From positions 36,618 through 100,617 of the forward strand of contig JAVBRD010000006.1 in NCBI GenBank assembly GCA_031548365.1: DNA of 64,000 nucleotides. Reading direction: 5' to 3'. The position numbers were made by a program, and so were the translations under genes. Positions 26,204 to 34,203 of the stretch are shown here, one piece after another (the first letter of the stretch is position 1; every line of letters starts with the position of its first letter). The notes under the pieces are model-generated. The model did not search any database. It was given only the letters and a program-made list of their open reading frames with translations, and was not told the DNA's origin. This DNA is from JAVBRD01 sp031548365. Its GTDB lineage: Bacteria > Bacillota > Clostridia > Christensenellales > UBA1750.

Positions 26204-27613
26204 TTGGGACTGGTCGTGTTCGCGTTTGTCATCGTCGGGGTGGTTGTCATGCAAATCACGGCCAATACGCTCATTCCCGCGCGTATTGAGGAAGAAACCG
26301 CGGATGTAGATGCGCTTGCGGTCAGATTAGCTCCCGTATTGCTCGATCACGACATCGACAGTATGCAAAAGGTCGCGGAGTCCGTGCCCAACGCGCGCGT
26401 GCTTGTGCTTAATCCGAGAGGTGTCGTGCTCGTGGATTCGGGCAACTCGCTCTACGGTGTTCGCCTGCAACACGCCGAGGTTGATCAGATTGTGAGCCGA
26501 AGGTCGGAGCGCGAACATGGACTTGCTCGCGTACAATCGGCTAAAAAAACCAGGGAATCCAGGTTTTCACTCAACACAATCACACGGCCGGGCGAGGAAT
26601 GGGTGGGTTACTACGTCGCCTCCATTGTCAGTCAGGGTAACAACATCGGAATGGTTTTTGTCTCATCGTCCATTCAGGATGTCGCGGACAGGCTCTGGCA
26701 GGTGCAGAGTGCGCTTTTGCTCTACTTTATCGTCGTCGCGGTCGCGGTCATTCCGCTTGGGCTTTTGCTTGCGGAGATCATCACAAGACCGATCAACGCG
26801 CTCAACCAGGTTATGGTCAAGACCACGCGGGGCGACTTCACCGCGCGCGCGCGCGTAAACGGTCATGACGAGGTCGCGCAGCTCGCTGAAACTTTCAATA
26901 TGATGAGTGAAAAATTGGAGAATATTGATAAAACGCGTTCAGAGTTCATCTCAAACGCTTCGCACGAGCTGAAGACCCCGCTCTCCGGCATGCAGATTCT
27001 TGTTGAGTCCATGGCGGAGGATCCCGACATGCCAGAGGAGACGCGGCGCGAGTTTCTAGCGGACATATCGGGTGAGATCAAGCGATTGACCGTGATCGTG
27101 AGCGATCTTTTGACCATGGTGCAGATGGATTCGCAAAACATGCGGCTTAAGAAGCGCGACATCATGCTGCTCAACATTGTGCAGGAAACGGTGTATAGGC
27201 TGCGGCCCATCGCGCGTGACCGAAAGATCAGCCTGACGATCGGCGCTGAGGACCCTGTGCTCGTGCACGTCGATCCGGACCGCATGTTGCAGGTGGCGTA
27301 CAACCTGGTCGACAACGCGATCAAGTACACGCACGATGGCGGCTCGGTGACGGTGGATGTGCGCAAAAGCGGCCAGAGAGCGCTTATGGTCGTCACGGAC
27401 ACGGGCGTTGGCATCCCGAAGGAAGAGATTGGCCACCTGTTTGAACGCTTTTACCGTGTTGACAAAGCGCGTTCACGCGGTACAGGCGGCTCAGGGCTTG
27501 GATTGAGCATCGTACGGAACATATTGGCGCTTCACAACGGGGACATCAGCGTGGAGAGCGAGGCGGGTAAAGGATCGGTGTTCACAGCATCCCTGCCCTT
27601 GAGCGGCGTATGA
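26204..27613 (+). CDS. Sensor histidine kinase (start uncertain)
   Basis: From the TTG at 26204 this is a 469-residue membrane kinase. It has a membrane segment at the N-terminus, a periplasmic-type sensor region (about 20-160), a second membrane segment (165-190), HAMP (190-240), HisKA with the phospho-accepting His254 in NASHELKTPLSG, and HATPase with DNAIKYTHDG, VVTDTGVGIPKEE and GTGGSGLGLSIVRNIL. The frame is open upstream to 26093 and encodes SPWLSVRVKIVSVILG, which looks like a natural kinase N-terminus, but there is no ATG, GTG or TTG in that stretch. An ATT at 26147 has GGGGAG ahead of it. The start therefore needs experimental definition. Confidence 0.92.
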   Translation: MGLVVFAFVIVGVVVMQITANTLIPARIEEETADVDALAVRLAPVLLDHDIDSMQKVAESVPNARVLVLNPRGVVLVDSGNSLYGVRLQHAEVDQIVSRRSEREHGLARVQSAKKTRESRFSLNTITRPGEEWVGYYVASIVSQGNNIGMVFVSSSIQDVADRLWQVQSALLLYFIVVAVAVIPLGLLLAEIITRPINALNQVMVKTTRGDFTARARVNGHDEVAQLAETFNMMSEKLENIDKTRSEFISNASHELKTPLSGMQILVESMAEDPDMPEETRREFLADISGEIKRLTVIVSDLLTMVQMDSQNMRLKKRDIMLLNIVQETVYRLRPIARDRKISLTIGAEDPVLVHVDPDRMLQVAYNLVDNAIKYTHDGGSVTVDVRKSGQRALMVVTDTGVGIPKEEIGHLFERFYRVDKARSRGTGGSGLGLSIVRNILALHNGDISVESEAGKGSVFTASLPLSGV

Positions 27614-27642
27614 TGCTTAGCGATAAAGGAGAACGGTACGGT

Positions 27643-28635
27643 TTGAGAAAAACGCTTGTGATGATATGCGCGCTCCTTCTGCTCGCCGGATGTACGGGCG
27701 GGCTGCTTGAGGAGCGCGCTCCTGCCGGAGGCACGCCGCAACCCGTACTGCCGCGCGTGGAGGACGCTCGCGACACCATGAGCGTGATGATGTTCTACCG
27801 TTTTTTAGATGAGCCGCGCTTAGCGCTTGAGCCGCGCGAGATCACGACCAGGCTTGACAACCGGCTCTTGCTCGCTGAGGAAGTGGTCAAGGCGTGGCTG
27901 TCCGGACCCACCAACGTCGAGTTGCGCGCGCTGGTCAACGCCTCGACCACGCTCCTCGCGATCAGCGAAGAGGGCGACTTGGTCAACGTGACGCTGTCCT
28001 CCGACTTCTTAAAGCCGCTTGAACGCATGCCGCTTAATTGGCAGGCCGTCCCACAGCTCAAAGCGGAGGCTGCCGTCGATCACGAGCAATCGCTTTACGC
28101 GTTGGGCGCGACACTGCTTGAGCTCGGGATATGGTCCAAGGTGCAGCTGCTTGTGGCGCAAAACGCGAGCCTTGAGGGTGCGCGCGTCACATGGAACGAT
28201 CTTGGCGTAGTTTCAAAGGAAGACCGTTTCGTCGAGCCGGTCGCGTGGTCCGATGAGATGGAGGATCTGGTGCTCACGCCGGTGAAAGCGCTTGAAATCG
28301 TTTTGAAAGCATATAATCAGCGCGACGTCAAAACCCTTCGCAAGTACCTCGCACAGGTCGGGAAAGACGGCCGCCAGAGGCCCATCGAGAGTGAACTGGA
28401 AAATTTCCTGCTCCGCTCGGTCGGTATCAAGGATGATTTTACCATTGATGCAAGCTCCGCGGTGATCACCACCAACGGTCAACAGGCGTGCGTCATCACG
28501 GACTTAACGCTCGTGCTTCAAAATGGCGCGGTGAAAGAGATGAGAAGTCATCCGATGCTGTTATACCGCGAAAATCAGCTGTGGAAACTCGACTACGCTT
28601 CCTTGGAATGGCTCAATGAACTCGCGCAGCGTTAG
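27643..28635 (+). CDS. GerMN-domain lipoprotein
   Basis: This 330-residue exported protein begins MRKTLVMICALLLLAGC, a clean lipoprotein signal with lipobox LAGC and modified Cys17. A GerMN-type domain follows (about 45-165: LLLAEEVVKAWLSGPTNVEL, GDLVNVTLSSDFL, and EQSLYALGATLLELGIWSKV). The C-terminal 120 residues form another small alpha/beta region starting near LTPVKALEIVLKAYNQRDVK. TTG at 27643 has AAAGGAG upstream; an in-frame ATG at 27613 overlapping the kinase stop would add residues before the signal peptide. It lies directly after the sensor kinase and overlaps the next lipoprotein gene by 20 nt. Confidence 0.82.
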   Translation: MRKTLVMICALLLLAGCTGGLLEERAPAGGTPQPVLPRVEDARDTMSVMMFYRFLDEPRLALEPREITTRLDNRLLLAEEVVKAWLSGPTNVELRALVNASTTLLAISEEGDLVNVTLSSDFLKPLERMPLNWQAVPQLKAEAAVDHEQSLYALGATLLELGIWSKVQLLVAQNASLEGARVTWNDLGVVSKEDRFVEPVAWSDEMEDLVLTPVKALEIVLKAYNQRDVKTLRKYLAQVGKDGRQRPIESELENFLLRSVGIKDDFTIDASSAVITTNGQQACVITDLTLVLQNGAVKEMRSHPMLLYRENQLWKLDYASLEWLNELAQR

Positions 28636-30172
28636 GCGCGCGCTTGCGTGCGCGGTGTCGGCGTCGATGCTGGTGTGCCTGTGTGCGTGCGGATTTTTTA
28701 CTCGTGCGCCCGAACAGAGCGTTGGCCAAGCGCCGACTCCGGTGAATGTCAACGATGTCATGCGGCATGAGAACGCGCTGCCAAGCGTAGCCAATGTCTA
28801 TTTTGCCGCTGAGGAAGCATATTCACTAAGAAGCGAACAACGCCAGATTGGCTTGTCACCAGGCGAATCCTTTGTGCACGGTTTGGTTTCAGCAGTGCTG
28901 GGAATGCCTGAACGCAGCGAGCTCAAGCCGGTTGCACCTGCCGGCGTGCGTTGCCTATCGGTCGAGGTTTCGGGCGACATCGCCACGGTAAACCTATCGC
29001 ACGAAGCGCTGAAGGCCGACGAATACGGCCGCTACATGCTCAGAATGGCGATTCTGTACACGCTTACGGAGCACAGCGCCATTCGCTGGGTTTCTGTGCT
29101 TGTGGGCGGCGTCGCGCTGCCGTGGCAGCACTTGCCCGTAGGGCCGATGACGCGGGAAAACAAGGATTTGCTCACCATCCACAAAGACAGGGAAGGCGAG
29201 CTGCTGCGTATTCAGCAGTCTGTTCCCGAACTGGCGCGCAATATCTACAATGTCGCGCTTTACTTTCCCGACATCACCGGGCGTTACCTCGTCCCCGAGG
29301 TTCGGAGCGTGGAGGTGCGGGGTCGCGACGCTCTCGATTGTGTCTACGCGGTTCTTGATGAACTCAGCCGCGGTCCGCTGGACTCCGACTCAAAACAGAA
29401 AATGTTTTTACAGCACAGCGCGTTGATGGACATGGGCACGTACTTGCCGAGCGGGTCGATCGAATCTGGGCTTTACCCAAAAGTGAGCATGGTTGTCGAT
29501 TCTAACGGCGTTCTATCGCTGCAGCTGGTGCTGACGGCATACGGGGTGCAGTACTTCTCGCACACATCGCTCAGCGAGTCGATGTTCTACGGAGCCATCG
29601 CACTCTCGCTGTTTGGCATAATGCCCGACCTTTCCACGATCTCTTTTGCGATAGACAACAATGAGGTCAAATCGCTGGACGGAGTGCCGATAATCGGAGG
29701 CCTGACGCGCGCGCATTTCGAGGGGTTGGTCGGCGCGTTTGTGGATTTGCATGTTCCGAGCGAGGGCCAAAACGCCCTCACCATCAAACGGCGCGCCATG
29801 CCCCAGGCATCCGCGAATGAACCGCGTGAGGTGCTCAAGGAGCTCTTTCTGTTGCCTGAGGAGGAATTTGTCACGTCACGAGTGCTCCCATACGGCGTGA
29901 CCGATCTTTCACAGGTGATCGCGGGTGTCTATGTCGACGGCGATCTTGTCAATATCGACCTGAGCGAGGAGCTGGGCGCGGCTTGCGCGCACCTTGGCCC
30001 GCGCGAGGAGCGGATGTTTGTCTATTCTATCGTCAATACAATGTCGGAACTCTCGGGCATCAAGCGCGTGCGTCTTTTTTTCGGCGGGAAGACCGAAGAG
30101 ACGCTCGCGGGCAGGATTGACATTCATGATCCCCTTGTCAAGGCTCCGGGCTTGGTCATCCATAGCGATTAG
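28616..30172 (+). CDS. Lipoprotein with repeated GerMN domains
   Basis: This 518-residue exported protein has a signal peptide ending near LVCLCACG (putative lipid-modified Cys25). It has at least two GerMN-like units: about 75-175 (GLSPGESFVHGLVSAVLG, GDIATVNLSHEALKADEYG) and 400-505 (YVDGDLVNIDLSEELGAA, then FVYSIVNTMSELSGIKRVRL, the classic GerM ending). A more diverged unit lies around 235-355. GerMN domains occur in the spore germination protein GerM and in actinobacterial LpqB. It overlaps the preceding lipoprotein gene by 20 nt, so the kinase and both lipoproteins are likely made together at the cell surface. Confidence 0.82.
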   Translation: MNSRSVRRALACAVSASMLVCLCACGFFTRAPEQSVGQAPTPVNVNDVMRHENALPSVANVYFAAEEAYSLRSEQRQIGLSPGESFVHGLVSAVLGMPERSELKPVAPAGVRCLSVEVSGDIATVNLSHEALKADEYGRYMLRMAILYTLTEHSAIRWVSVLVGGVALPWQHLPVGPMTRENKDLLTIHKDREGELLRIQQSVPELARNIYNVALYFPDITGRYLVPEVRSVEVRGRDALDCVYAVLDELSRGPLDSDSKQKMFLQHSALMDMGTYLPSGSIESGLYPKVSMVVDSNGVLSLQLVLTAYGVQYFSHTSLSESMFYGAIALSLFGIMPDLSTISFAIDNNEVKSLDGVPIIGGLTRAHFEGLVGAFVDLHVPSEGQNALTIKRRAMPQASANEPREVLKELFLLPEEEFVTSRVLPYGVTDLSQVIAGVYVDGDLVNIDLSEELGAACAHLGPREERMFVYSIVNTMSELSGIKRVRLFFGGKTEETLAGRIDIHDPLVKAPGLVIHSD

Positions 30173-30183
30173 GAGGAGTATGC

Positions 30184-31203
30184 TTGGCTTGTCGTTTTGA
30201 GCGTATCGATCCGGGTAAAGTCAAGAGTTATGCGCTTTCCAGCGGCGCGAAGATGCCCGCCCTCGGCATGGGTACGTTTGGGTCGGATTCAGTTTCGCCG
30301 GCGCGCGTTGCGCGCGCGGTGGGTGAGGCCATCCACATCGGGTACAGGCACATCGACTGCGCGATGGTCTACGGAAATGAGCGCGAGATCGGAGACGCGC
30401 TCGCGTTCGAGTTTCGTTCGGGCCTGAAACGAGAGGAATTGTTCATCACATCAAAGCTGTGGAACGACAAACACGCACCGTCGGATGTGGCGCTGGCGTG
30501 CGAGGCTTCCATGCGCGACCTCGGGCTCGATTATCTTGACTTGTACTTGATCCACTGGCCTTTTCCGAACACACACGAACGCGGCTGTACGGTGGATTCA
30601 CGTGCCGCGGGAGCCAAACCCTATATCCACGAAAACTACATGCGCACCTGGCGTGAGCTTGAAAAGCTGGTTCGGCGGGGTCTGGTGCGCAGCATAGGCG
30701 CATCTAACATGACGATGCCCAAAATGACGCGATTACTGCGCGACGCGGAGATCAAGCCCGCAGCGGTCGAGCTGGAGCTGCATCCGCACTTCCAGCAAAA
30801 AGAGCTGCTCGGGTATCTCAAGCGCGAAGGCATCGTCCCTGTCGGGTATTGTCCGCTCGGTTCGCCCGGACGCCCCGAGAGGGACAGAACGGACGACGAC
30901 AGCGTGGATCTGGATGATCCGGTGATCAAGAGAATGGCCGCGGAGCGCGGTGTGCACCCTGCAGAGATCGCCATCATGTGGGCGGTGACTCTTGGCGCTG
31001 CGCCTATACCGTTTTCCAGCAGCGCGCCGCATCTGTACAGCAACTTGCGCGCGGCCACGCTCGCGCCTCTTTCACGGGATGAGATGGACGCGATTTCAGG
31101 CATTGACCGCAACTGCCGTCTGATCAAAGGGCAAGTGTTCCTGTGGAAAGAAAACCAGACGTGGCACGACCTGTGGGATGAAGACGGTACGATTGCGAAA
31201 TGA
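30184..31203 (+). CDS. Aldo/keto reductase
   Basis: This 339-residue NADPH-dependent oxidoreductase has the (beta/alpha)8 AKR fold and the catalytic tetrad: Asp and Tyr in YRHIDCAMVYGNEREIGDAL, Lys in FITSKLWND, and His in LDLYLIHWPFP. The cofactor-binding end has MWAVTLGAAPIPFSSSAPHL, where the usual Lys/Arg contacts are less obvious. The TTG start has AGGAGGAG upstream and lies 11 nt after the lipoprotein gene. The substrate is unknown; sugars or aldehydes are usual. Confidence 0.92.
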   Translation: MACRFERIDPGKVKSYALSSGAKMPALGMGTFGSDSVSPARVARAVGEAIHIGYRHIDCAMVYGNEREIGDALAFEFRSGLKREELFITSKLWNDKHAPSDVALACEASMRDLGLDYLDLYLIHWPFPNTHERGCTVDSRAAGAKPYIHENYMRTWRELEKLVRRGLVRSIGASNMTMPKMTRLLRDAEIKPAAVELELHPHFQQKELLGYLKREGIVPVGYCPLGSPGRPERDRTDDDSVDLDDPVIKRMAAERGVHPAEIAIMWAVTLGAAPIPFSSSAPHLYSNLRAATLAPLSRDEMDAISGIDRNCRLIKGQVFLWKENQTWHDLWDEDGTIAK

Positions 31204-31217
31204 AGTGAGGTTCGTCC

Positions 31218-31868
31218 ATGAGTGTGTTTGAGTGTGCAATACGCCTTGTTTTGGCGATGCTGGTAGGCGCTGTGATTGGCTTTGAACGTGAAGTCAACGG
31301 CCATACGGCCGGTTTTCGCACACACATTATCGTTTGCATCGGCTCAGCGTTGGTCATGATCACAGGGTACTGGATACTAGCGGACGGCAAAGGAAGTGAC
31401 GTCGGACGCTTTGCGGCGCAAGTGATCTCGGGCATTGGCTTTCTGGGCGCGGGCGCGATCATCAAGAACAAGAGTAATGTCAAGGGGCTGACGACCGCAG
31501 CGTGCCTTTGGACGACCTCCGGCCTCGGGCTGGCGATTGGCGCAGGTGCGTACGCTGCGGCCGGAATAGCGGCGGGACTGTTTATGATCACACTGCATTT
31601 TCTGAAGATTCTTGAGAAGAAGCTCCTCGCCAAGGACTCAAAGTATGCGGTGGAAGTCATTTTTGAGCAGGAGGACACGAAGAACGCCGAACGTGTTATG
31701 GAAAGTGTAAAAGCTCAGAAACTGGATATCAGTGACTGGTCTTACAGCTCGAAAAAAGAAGTGCGCTTTACCGGGAAAATTGCGAGCAAAATGTCCGTAG
31801 AGCACTTTATCCACACGCTCATGCAGCTGGAAAATGTGGAGAGCGTACAAACGAAGCAGCTCGAATAG
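31218..31868 (+). CDS. MgtC/SapB family membrane protein
   Basis: This 216-residue inner-membrane protein has the MgtC/SapB N-terminal region of about four membrane helices, with AMLVGAVIGFEREVNGHTAG, GFRTHIIVCIGSALVMITGY, VISGIGFLGAGAIIKNKSNV and VKGLTTAACLWTTSGLGLAI, all diagnostic. A cytoplasmic C-terminal ACT-like domain follows (about 140-216). MgtC proteins affect magnesium and ATPase homeostasis, but the role in a free-living Clostridium is unclear. It starts 14 nt after the aldo/keto reductase gene. Confidence 0.92.
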   Translation: MSVFECAIRLVLAMLVGAVIGFEREVNGHTAGFRTHIIVCIGSALVMITGYWILADGKGSDVGRFAAQVISGIGFLGAGAIIKNKSNVKGLTTAACLWTTSGLGLAIGAGAYAAAGIAAGLFMITLHFLKILEKKLLAKDSKYAVEVIFEQEDTKNAERVMESVKAQKLDISDWSYSSKKEVRFTGKIASKMSVEHFIHTLMQLENVESVQTKQLE

Positions 31869-31913
31869 CGCTTTCGCTTACCTCGGATAATAAAACAGTT
31901 AGAATTGTTTAGT

Positions 31914-31942
31914 TTGCCTTTGATTTACAAATGGAATATAAT
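31914..31942 (+). promoter_or_regulatory. Sigma-A promoter for the MarR-family gene
   Basis: TTGCCT (31914-31919) and a perfect TATAAT (31937-31942) are 17 nt apart. The -10 overlaps a potential upstream ATG at 31931, so the downstream ATG at 31976 must be the start. Confidence 0.75.
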
Positions 31943-31975
31943 GTGGATGTACAATCACGGGGAAGGAACATCGAT

Positions 31976-32449
31976 ATGAGCAACATCAATCGTCGGCTCA
32001 TCGTAAGCGCCTTTGCACACGATCAAGAAATGATCAGCGAGATTTCGTATTATGCGCTTCGCGTCCTGCCGATGATCAAAAGACAGCTGTTCGGGCTTGA
32101 GAACAGCTCTAGGTGTGACCTGCCAATGTCGCATGTTTCCATCCTTGTCATGCTTGACCGCTGCGAGGCAATGTCCTTATCGGCGATAGGCGAGTGCTTC
32201 GGCATAGCCAGGCCCAACATCACGCCGATCATTGACCGACTGATCGAACACGGTTACGTAATGCGGAAAAGAGACGACAGAGACCGAAGGGTGACCAACA
32301 TCGTGATCATGCCTCCGGGTCGGGATGTTGTCGCCCAGATATTACGCAAGCAAGCGGACAGCGTAGGCCGTCAGATTGCCCATATGAAGTCAAGCCAAGT
32401 CGAGGAACTGCTCGTTTCGCTTAAACGGGTCAGCGAGCTTTTGGGATAG
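31976..32449 (+). CDS. MarR family transcriptional regulator
   Basis: This 157-residue winged-helix protein has the MarR core: PMSHVSILVMLDRCEAMSLS, AIGECFGIARPNITPIIDRL, then the wing IEHGYVMRKRDDRDRRVTN and a C-terminal dimerisation helix. The ATG at 31976 follows GGGGAAGGAA. A longer in-frame ATG at 31931 lies inside the -10 box and would not be transcribed. No regulated partner gene is adjacent on the same strand; the MgtC-like gene is immediately upstream. Its ligand is unknown. Confidence 0.92.
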   Translation: MSNINRRLIVSAFAHDQEMISEISYYALRVLPMIKRQLFGLENSSRCDLPMSHVSILVMLDRCEAMSLSAIGECFGIARPNITPIIDRLIEHGYVMRKRDDRDRRVTNIVIMPPGRDVVAQILRKQADSVGRQIAHMKSSQVEELLVSLKRVSELLG

Positions 32450-32454
32450 ACAAA

Positions 32455-32493
32455 ATGAGTGGCCGCTGGATGTAAGCGGCCACTCATCTTTAT
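32455..32493. terminator. Bidirectional terminator between MarR and XRE genes
   Basis: ATGAGTGGCCGCT (32455-32467) and its exact complement (32475-32487) enclose a 7-nt loop. A T-rich tail lies on the plus side (CTTTATT) and TTTGTC on the minus side, suited to the two convergent genes. Confidence 0.8.
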
Positions 32494-32509
32494 TGGTGCA
32501 CAGCGACGG

Positions 32510-32821
32510 CTACCAGTCTCCGACGATGTCGCTGATTGCCTGTACGACTTCCTTGATCGCGAGCTGCTTTTTTTTGCTGATGCTGCTGATGAGAGCTGGC
32601 TCCACAGGGCTGCGCAGCGAATCTCTGAGCAGGGCATCCACGCTGACATTGAGTGTGTTGGCCAGGGACACCAGCGTTTCCAGGCTGGCTTTGCGGGTGC
32701 CTCGCTCGATGTGCCCGAGGAAAGAAACCGAGATGCCGACTTGCTCCGCCAGCATTTCCTGCGTCCAGCGCCGCGAAAGACGTGAGGTGCGAACGTGCTT
32801 CCCAAGAGCAATGTAGTCCAT
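32510..32821 (-). CDS. XRE-family helix-turn-helix regulator
   Basis: This 103-residue protein has an N-terminal Cro/C1-type HTH (about 8-62: RTSRLSRRWTQEMLAEQVGI, SVSFLGHIERGTRKASLETL, VSLANTLNVSVDALL) and a short C-terminal helical tail. This is the common SinR-like Firmicute single-domain repressor. GGGAGG lies ahead of the ATG. The promoter region contains a small palindrome that may be its operator. Confidence 0.92.
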   Translation of the reverse strand: MDYIALGKHVRTSRLSRRWTQEMLAEQVGISVSFLGHIERGTRKASLETLVSLANTLNVSVDALLRDSLRSPVEPALISSISKKKQLAIKEVVQAISDIVGDW

Positions 32822-32848
32822 GCGTTACCTCCCTTGCCAACACAGCTT

Positions 32849-32879
32849 ATGTTACACATTTTCCGTGCGTTGTACACGG
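32849..32879 (-). promoter_or_regulatory. Promoter and possible operator of the XRE gene
   Basis: On the minus strand TGTACA (32876-32871) and TAACAT (32854-32849) are 16 nt apart. A short inverted repeat, CCGTG(7)CACGG at 32863-32879, overlaps the -35 and could be an autoregulatory operator. Confidence 0.35.
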
Positions 32880-32957
32880 ACTATGAGCGTGGAATGATTC
32901 TAACAAGTCATGTAGAGTGTGCCATTGAAGCTTGATATTATTCCGTTGAAAAAATGC

Positions 32958-32986
32958 TGTACATTTCGACAAGGCTGTGTTATACT
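32958..32986 (+). promoter_or_regulatory. Promoter candidate for the zinc-ribbon gene
   Basis: TGTACA (32958-32963) and TATACT (32981-32986) are 17 nt apart. The resulting leader would be about 100 nt long before the ATG at 33096, with no clear structure seen. Confidence 0.45.
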
Positions 32987-33095
32987 TCGTTTGCACCCAA
33001 CAAGGAACCAGACCCAGCTAGCCTCACCAAGTGTCTTCACTCGGCGGAACAGCAAGCAGGATCCAAGAGTGGGGAGCACAAGGAGGTTATTTTTT

Positions 33096-33371
33096 ATGTT
33101 CGAAGACAAGACGCTTATTTGCCGCGATTGCGGTGGCGAGTTCATCTTCACGGCCAACGAGCAGCAGTTCTATGCTGACAAGGGATTCCAGAATGAGCCT
33201 GGCCGCTGCCCCGCGTGCCGCTCGCAGCGCCGCTCCAGCCAGGGTGGCGAGCGTCAGATGTACGAAGCGACCTGCGCTTCTTGCGGTGGCGTTGCCCGCG
33301 TTCCCTTCCAGCCCCGCAATGACAAGCCCGTCTATTGCAGCGCGTGCTTCGCGGCGTCCCGTCAGGGCTAA
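33096..33371 (+). CDS. Zinc-ribbon domain protein (zf-trcl type)
   Basis: This 91-residue protein has two CxxC pairs in the first half (ICRDCGGEF and GRCPACRSQRR) and two in the second (ATCASCGGVA and VYCSACFAASRQG), giving two treble-clef/zinc-ribbon modules. The pattern FEDKTLICRDCG then FTANEQQFYADKGFQNEPGR is the widespread zf-trcl family of small Clostridial proteins of unknown role. AAGGAGG lies ahead of the ATG at 33096; the longer upstream frame has no family similarity. It is flanked by its own promoter and terminator. Confidence 0.88.
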   Translation: MFEDKTLICRDCGGEFIFTANEQQFYADKGFQNEPGRCPACRSQRRSSQGGERQMYEATCASCGGVARVPFQPRNDKPVYCSACFAASRQG

Positions 33372-33399
33372 ACCGCAAAGCTTCCGCCAAAAACGACAG

Positions 33400-33446
33400 A
33401 AAGCACGATTCAGCGTTTCGCTGGACCGTGCTTTGTTTTTTGTTTT
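33400..33446 (+). terminator. Intrinsic terminator after the zinc-ribbon gene
   Basis: AAAGCACG (33400-33407) pairs with CGTGCTTT (33427-33434), with inner pairing CAGCG/CGCTG. A T-rich run (GTTTTTTGTTTT) follows. Confidence 0.85.
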
Positions 33447-33474
33447 CAGGGTACACTAAACCGGGTGATTGGGA

Positions 33475-34203
33475 TTGATCAATGTCGTTTTCAGAGCGGC
33501 GTTTCTGTTTGTTGTTGTATTTCTGGCTCTCCGGCTTATGGGCAAACGGCAGATCGCGCAACTCCAGCCGTACGAGTTGGCCTTGACGCTGGTGATCGCC
33601 GAGCTTGCCGCGGGACCGATGAATGACAGCGGTATTCCGCTGTTGCATGGTGCGTTGCCCATCATCGCGATTGTCGTCGTGAACGCGCTGATAAGCGTCG
33701 CTGCTTACAAAAGTGTCCGCATGCACGTGATTCTCGGAGGGAAAGCGAGCGTTGTCGTGCGCAACGGCGTCGTTGACGAGAAAGAGATGAATCGCGCGCT
33801 CTTGACGCTGGATGATTTAATGGAACAGGTTCGCATCGCCGGTATTCCTTCGATCACCAACGTAGCGACAGGCGTTATGGAATCAAACGGTGTGGTATCC
33901 GCCTTCTCCGTGTCCCAGGAAAGACCGCTTGCGCCTAAAGACATCCATGTGATGACGCCGCCTGAGCGCGTACCGCTCACGCTTGTGATCGACGGCTCGG
34001 TCTTGACCGACAACTTGAAGCTGATCAGCCGCAATGAGGCATGGCTCGCGCGAGAGCTTGCCTCTGTTGGAGTGAGAGAGCCGAAGCGTGCGCTCTTCGT
34101 CATTGTCGACGCGCAGGGAACGCTCATCGCACAAGAAAAAGGCGCCGATAAACTCTGCTTTGTGGACAGCGCTTTGCGCGACGCCAAGGCGGTGGTTTGG
34201 TGA
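33475..34203 (+). CDS. DUF421 (YetF-family) membrane protein
   Basis: This 242-residue protein has three N-terminal membrane helices (VVFRAAFLFVVVFLALRLMG, ELALTLVIAELAAGPM, LHGALPIIAIVVVNALISVA) and the soluble DUF421 domain (LGGKASVVVRNGVVDEKEMN, LTLDDLMEQVRIAGI). The motif GKRQIAQLQPYELALTLVIA is family-specific. The function is unknown, although related YetF/YrbG proteins are linked to the spore membrane in Bacillus. TTG 33475 has GGGTGA 6 nt ahead; TTG 33469 is an alternative. The next gene overlaps by 4 nt. Confidence 0.85.
   Translation: MINVVFRAAFLFVVVFLALRLMGKRQIAQLQPYELALTLVIAELAAGPMNDSGIPLLHGALPIIAIVVVNALISVAAYKSVRMHVILGGKASVVVRNGVVDEKEMNRALLTLDDLMEQVRIAGIPSITNVATGVMESNGVVSAFSVSQERPLAPKDIHVMTPPERVPLTLVIDGSVLTDNLKLISRNEAWLARELASVGVREPKRALFVIVDAQGTLIAQEKGADKLCFVDSALRDAKAVVW

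Noticed and set aside
31931..31975. Upstream ATG giving a 172-residue MarR protein
   Set aside because: It overlaps the TATAAT -10 box and lacks a Shine-Dalgarno. ATG 31976 has GGGGAAGGAA at the right distance.
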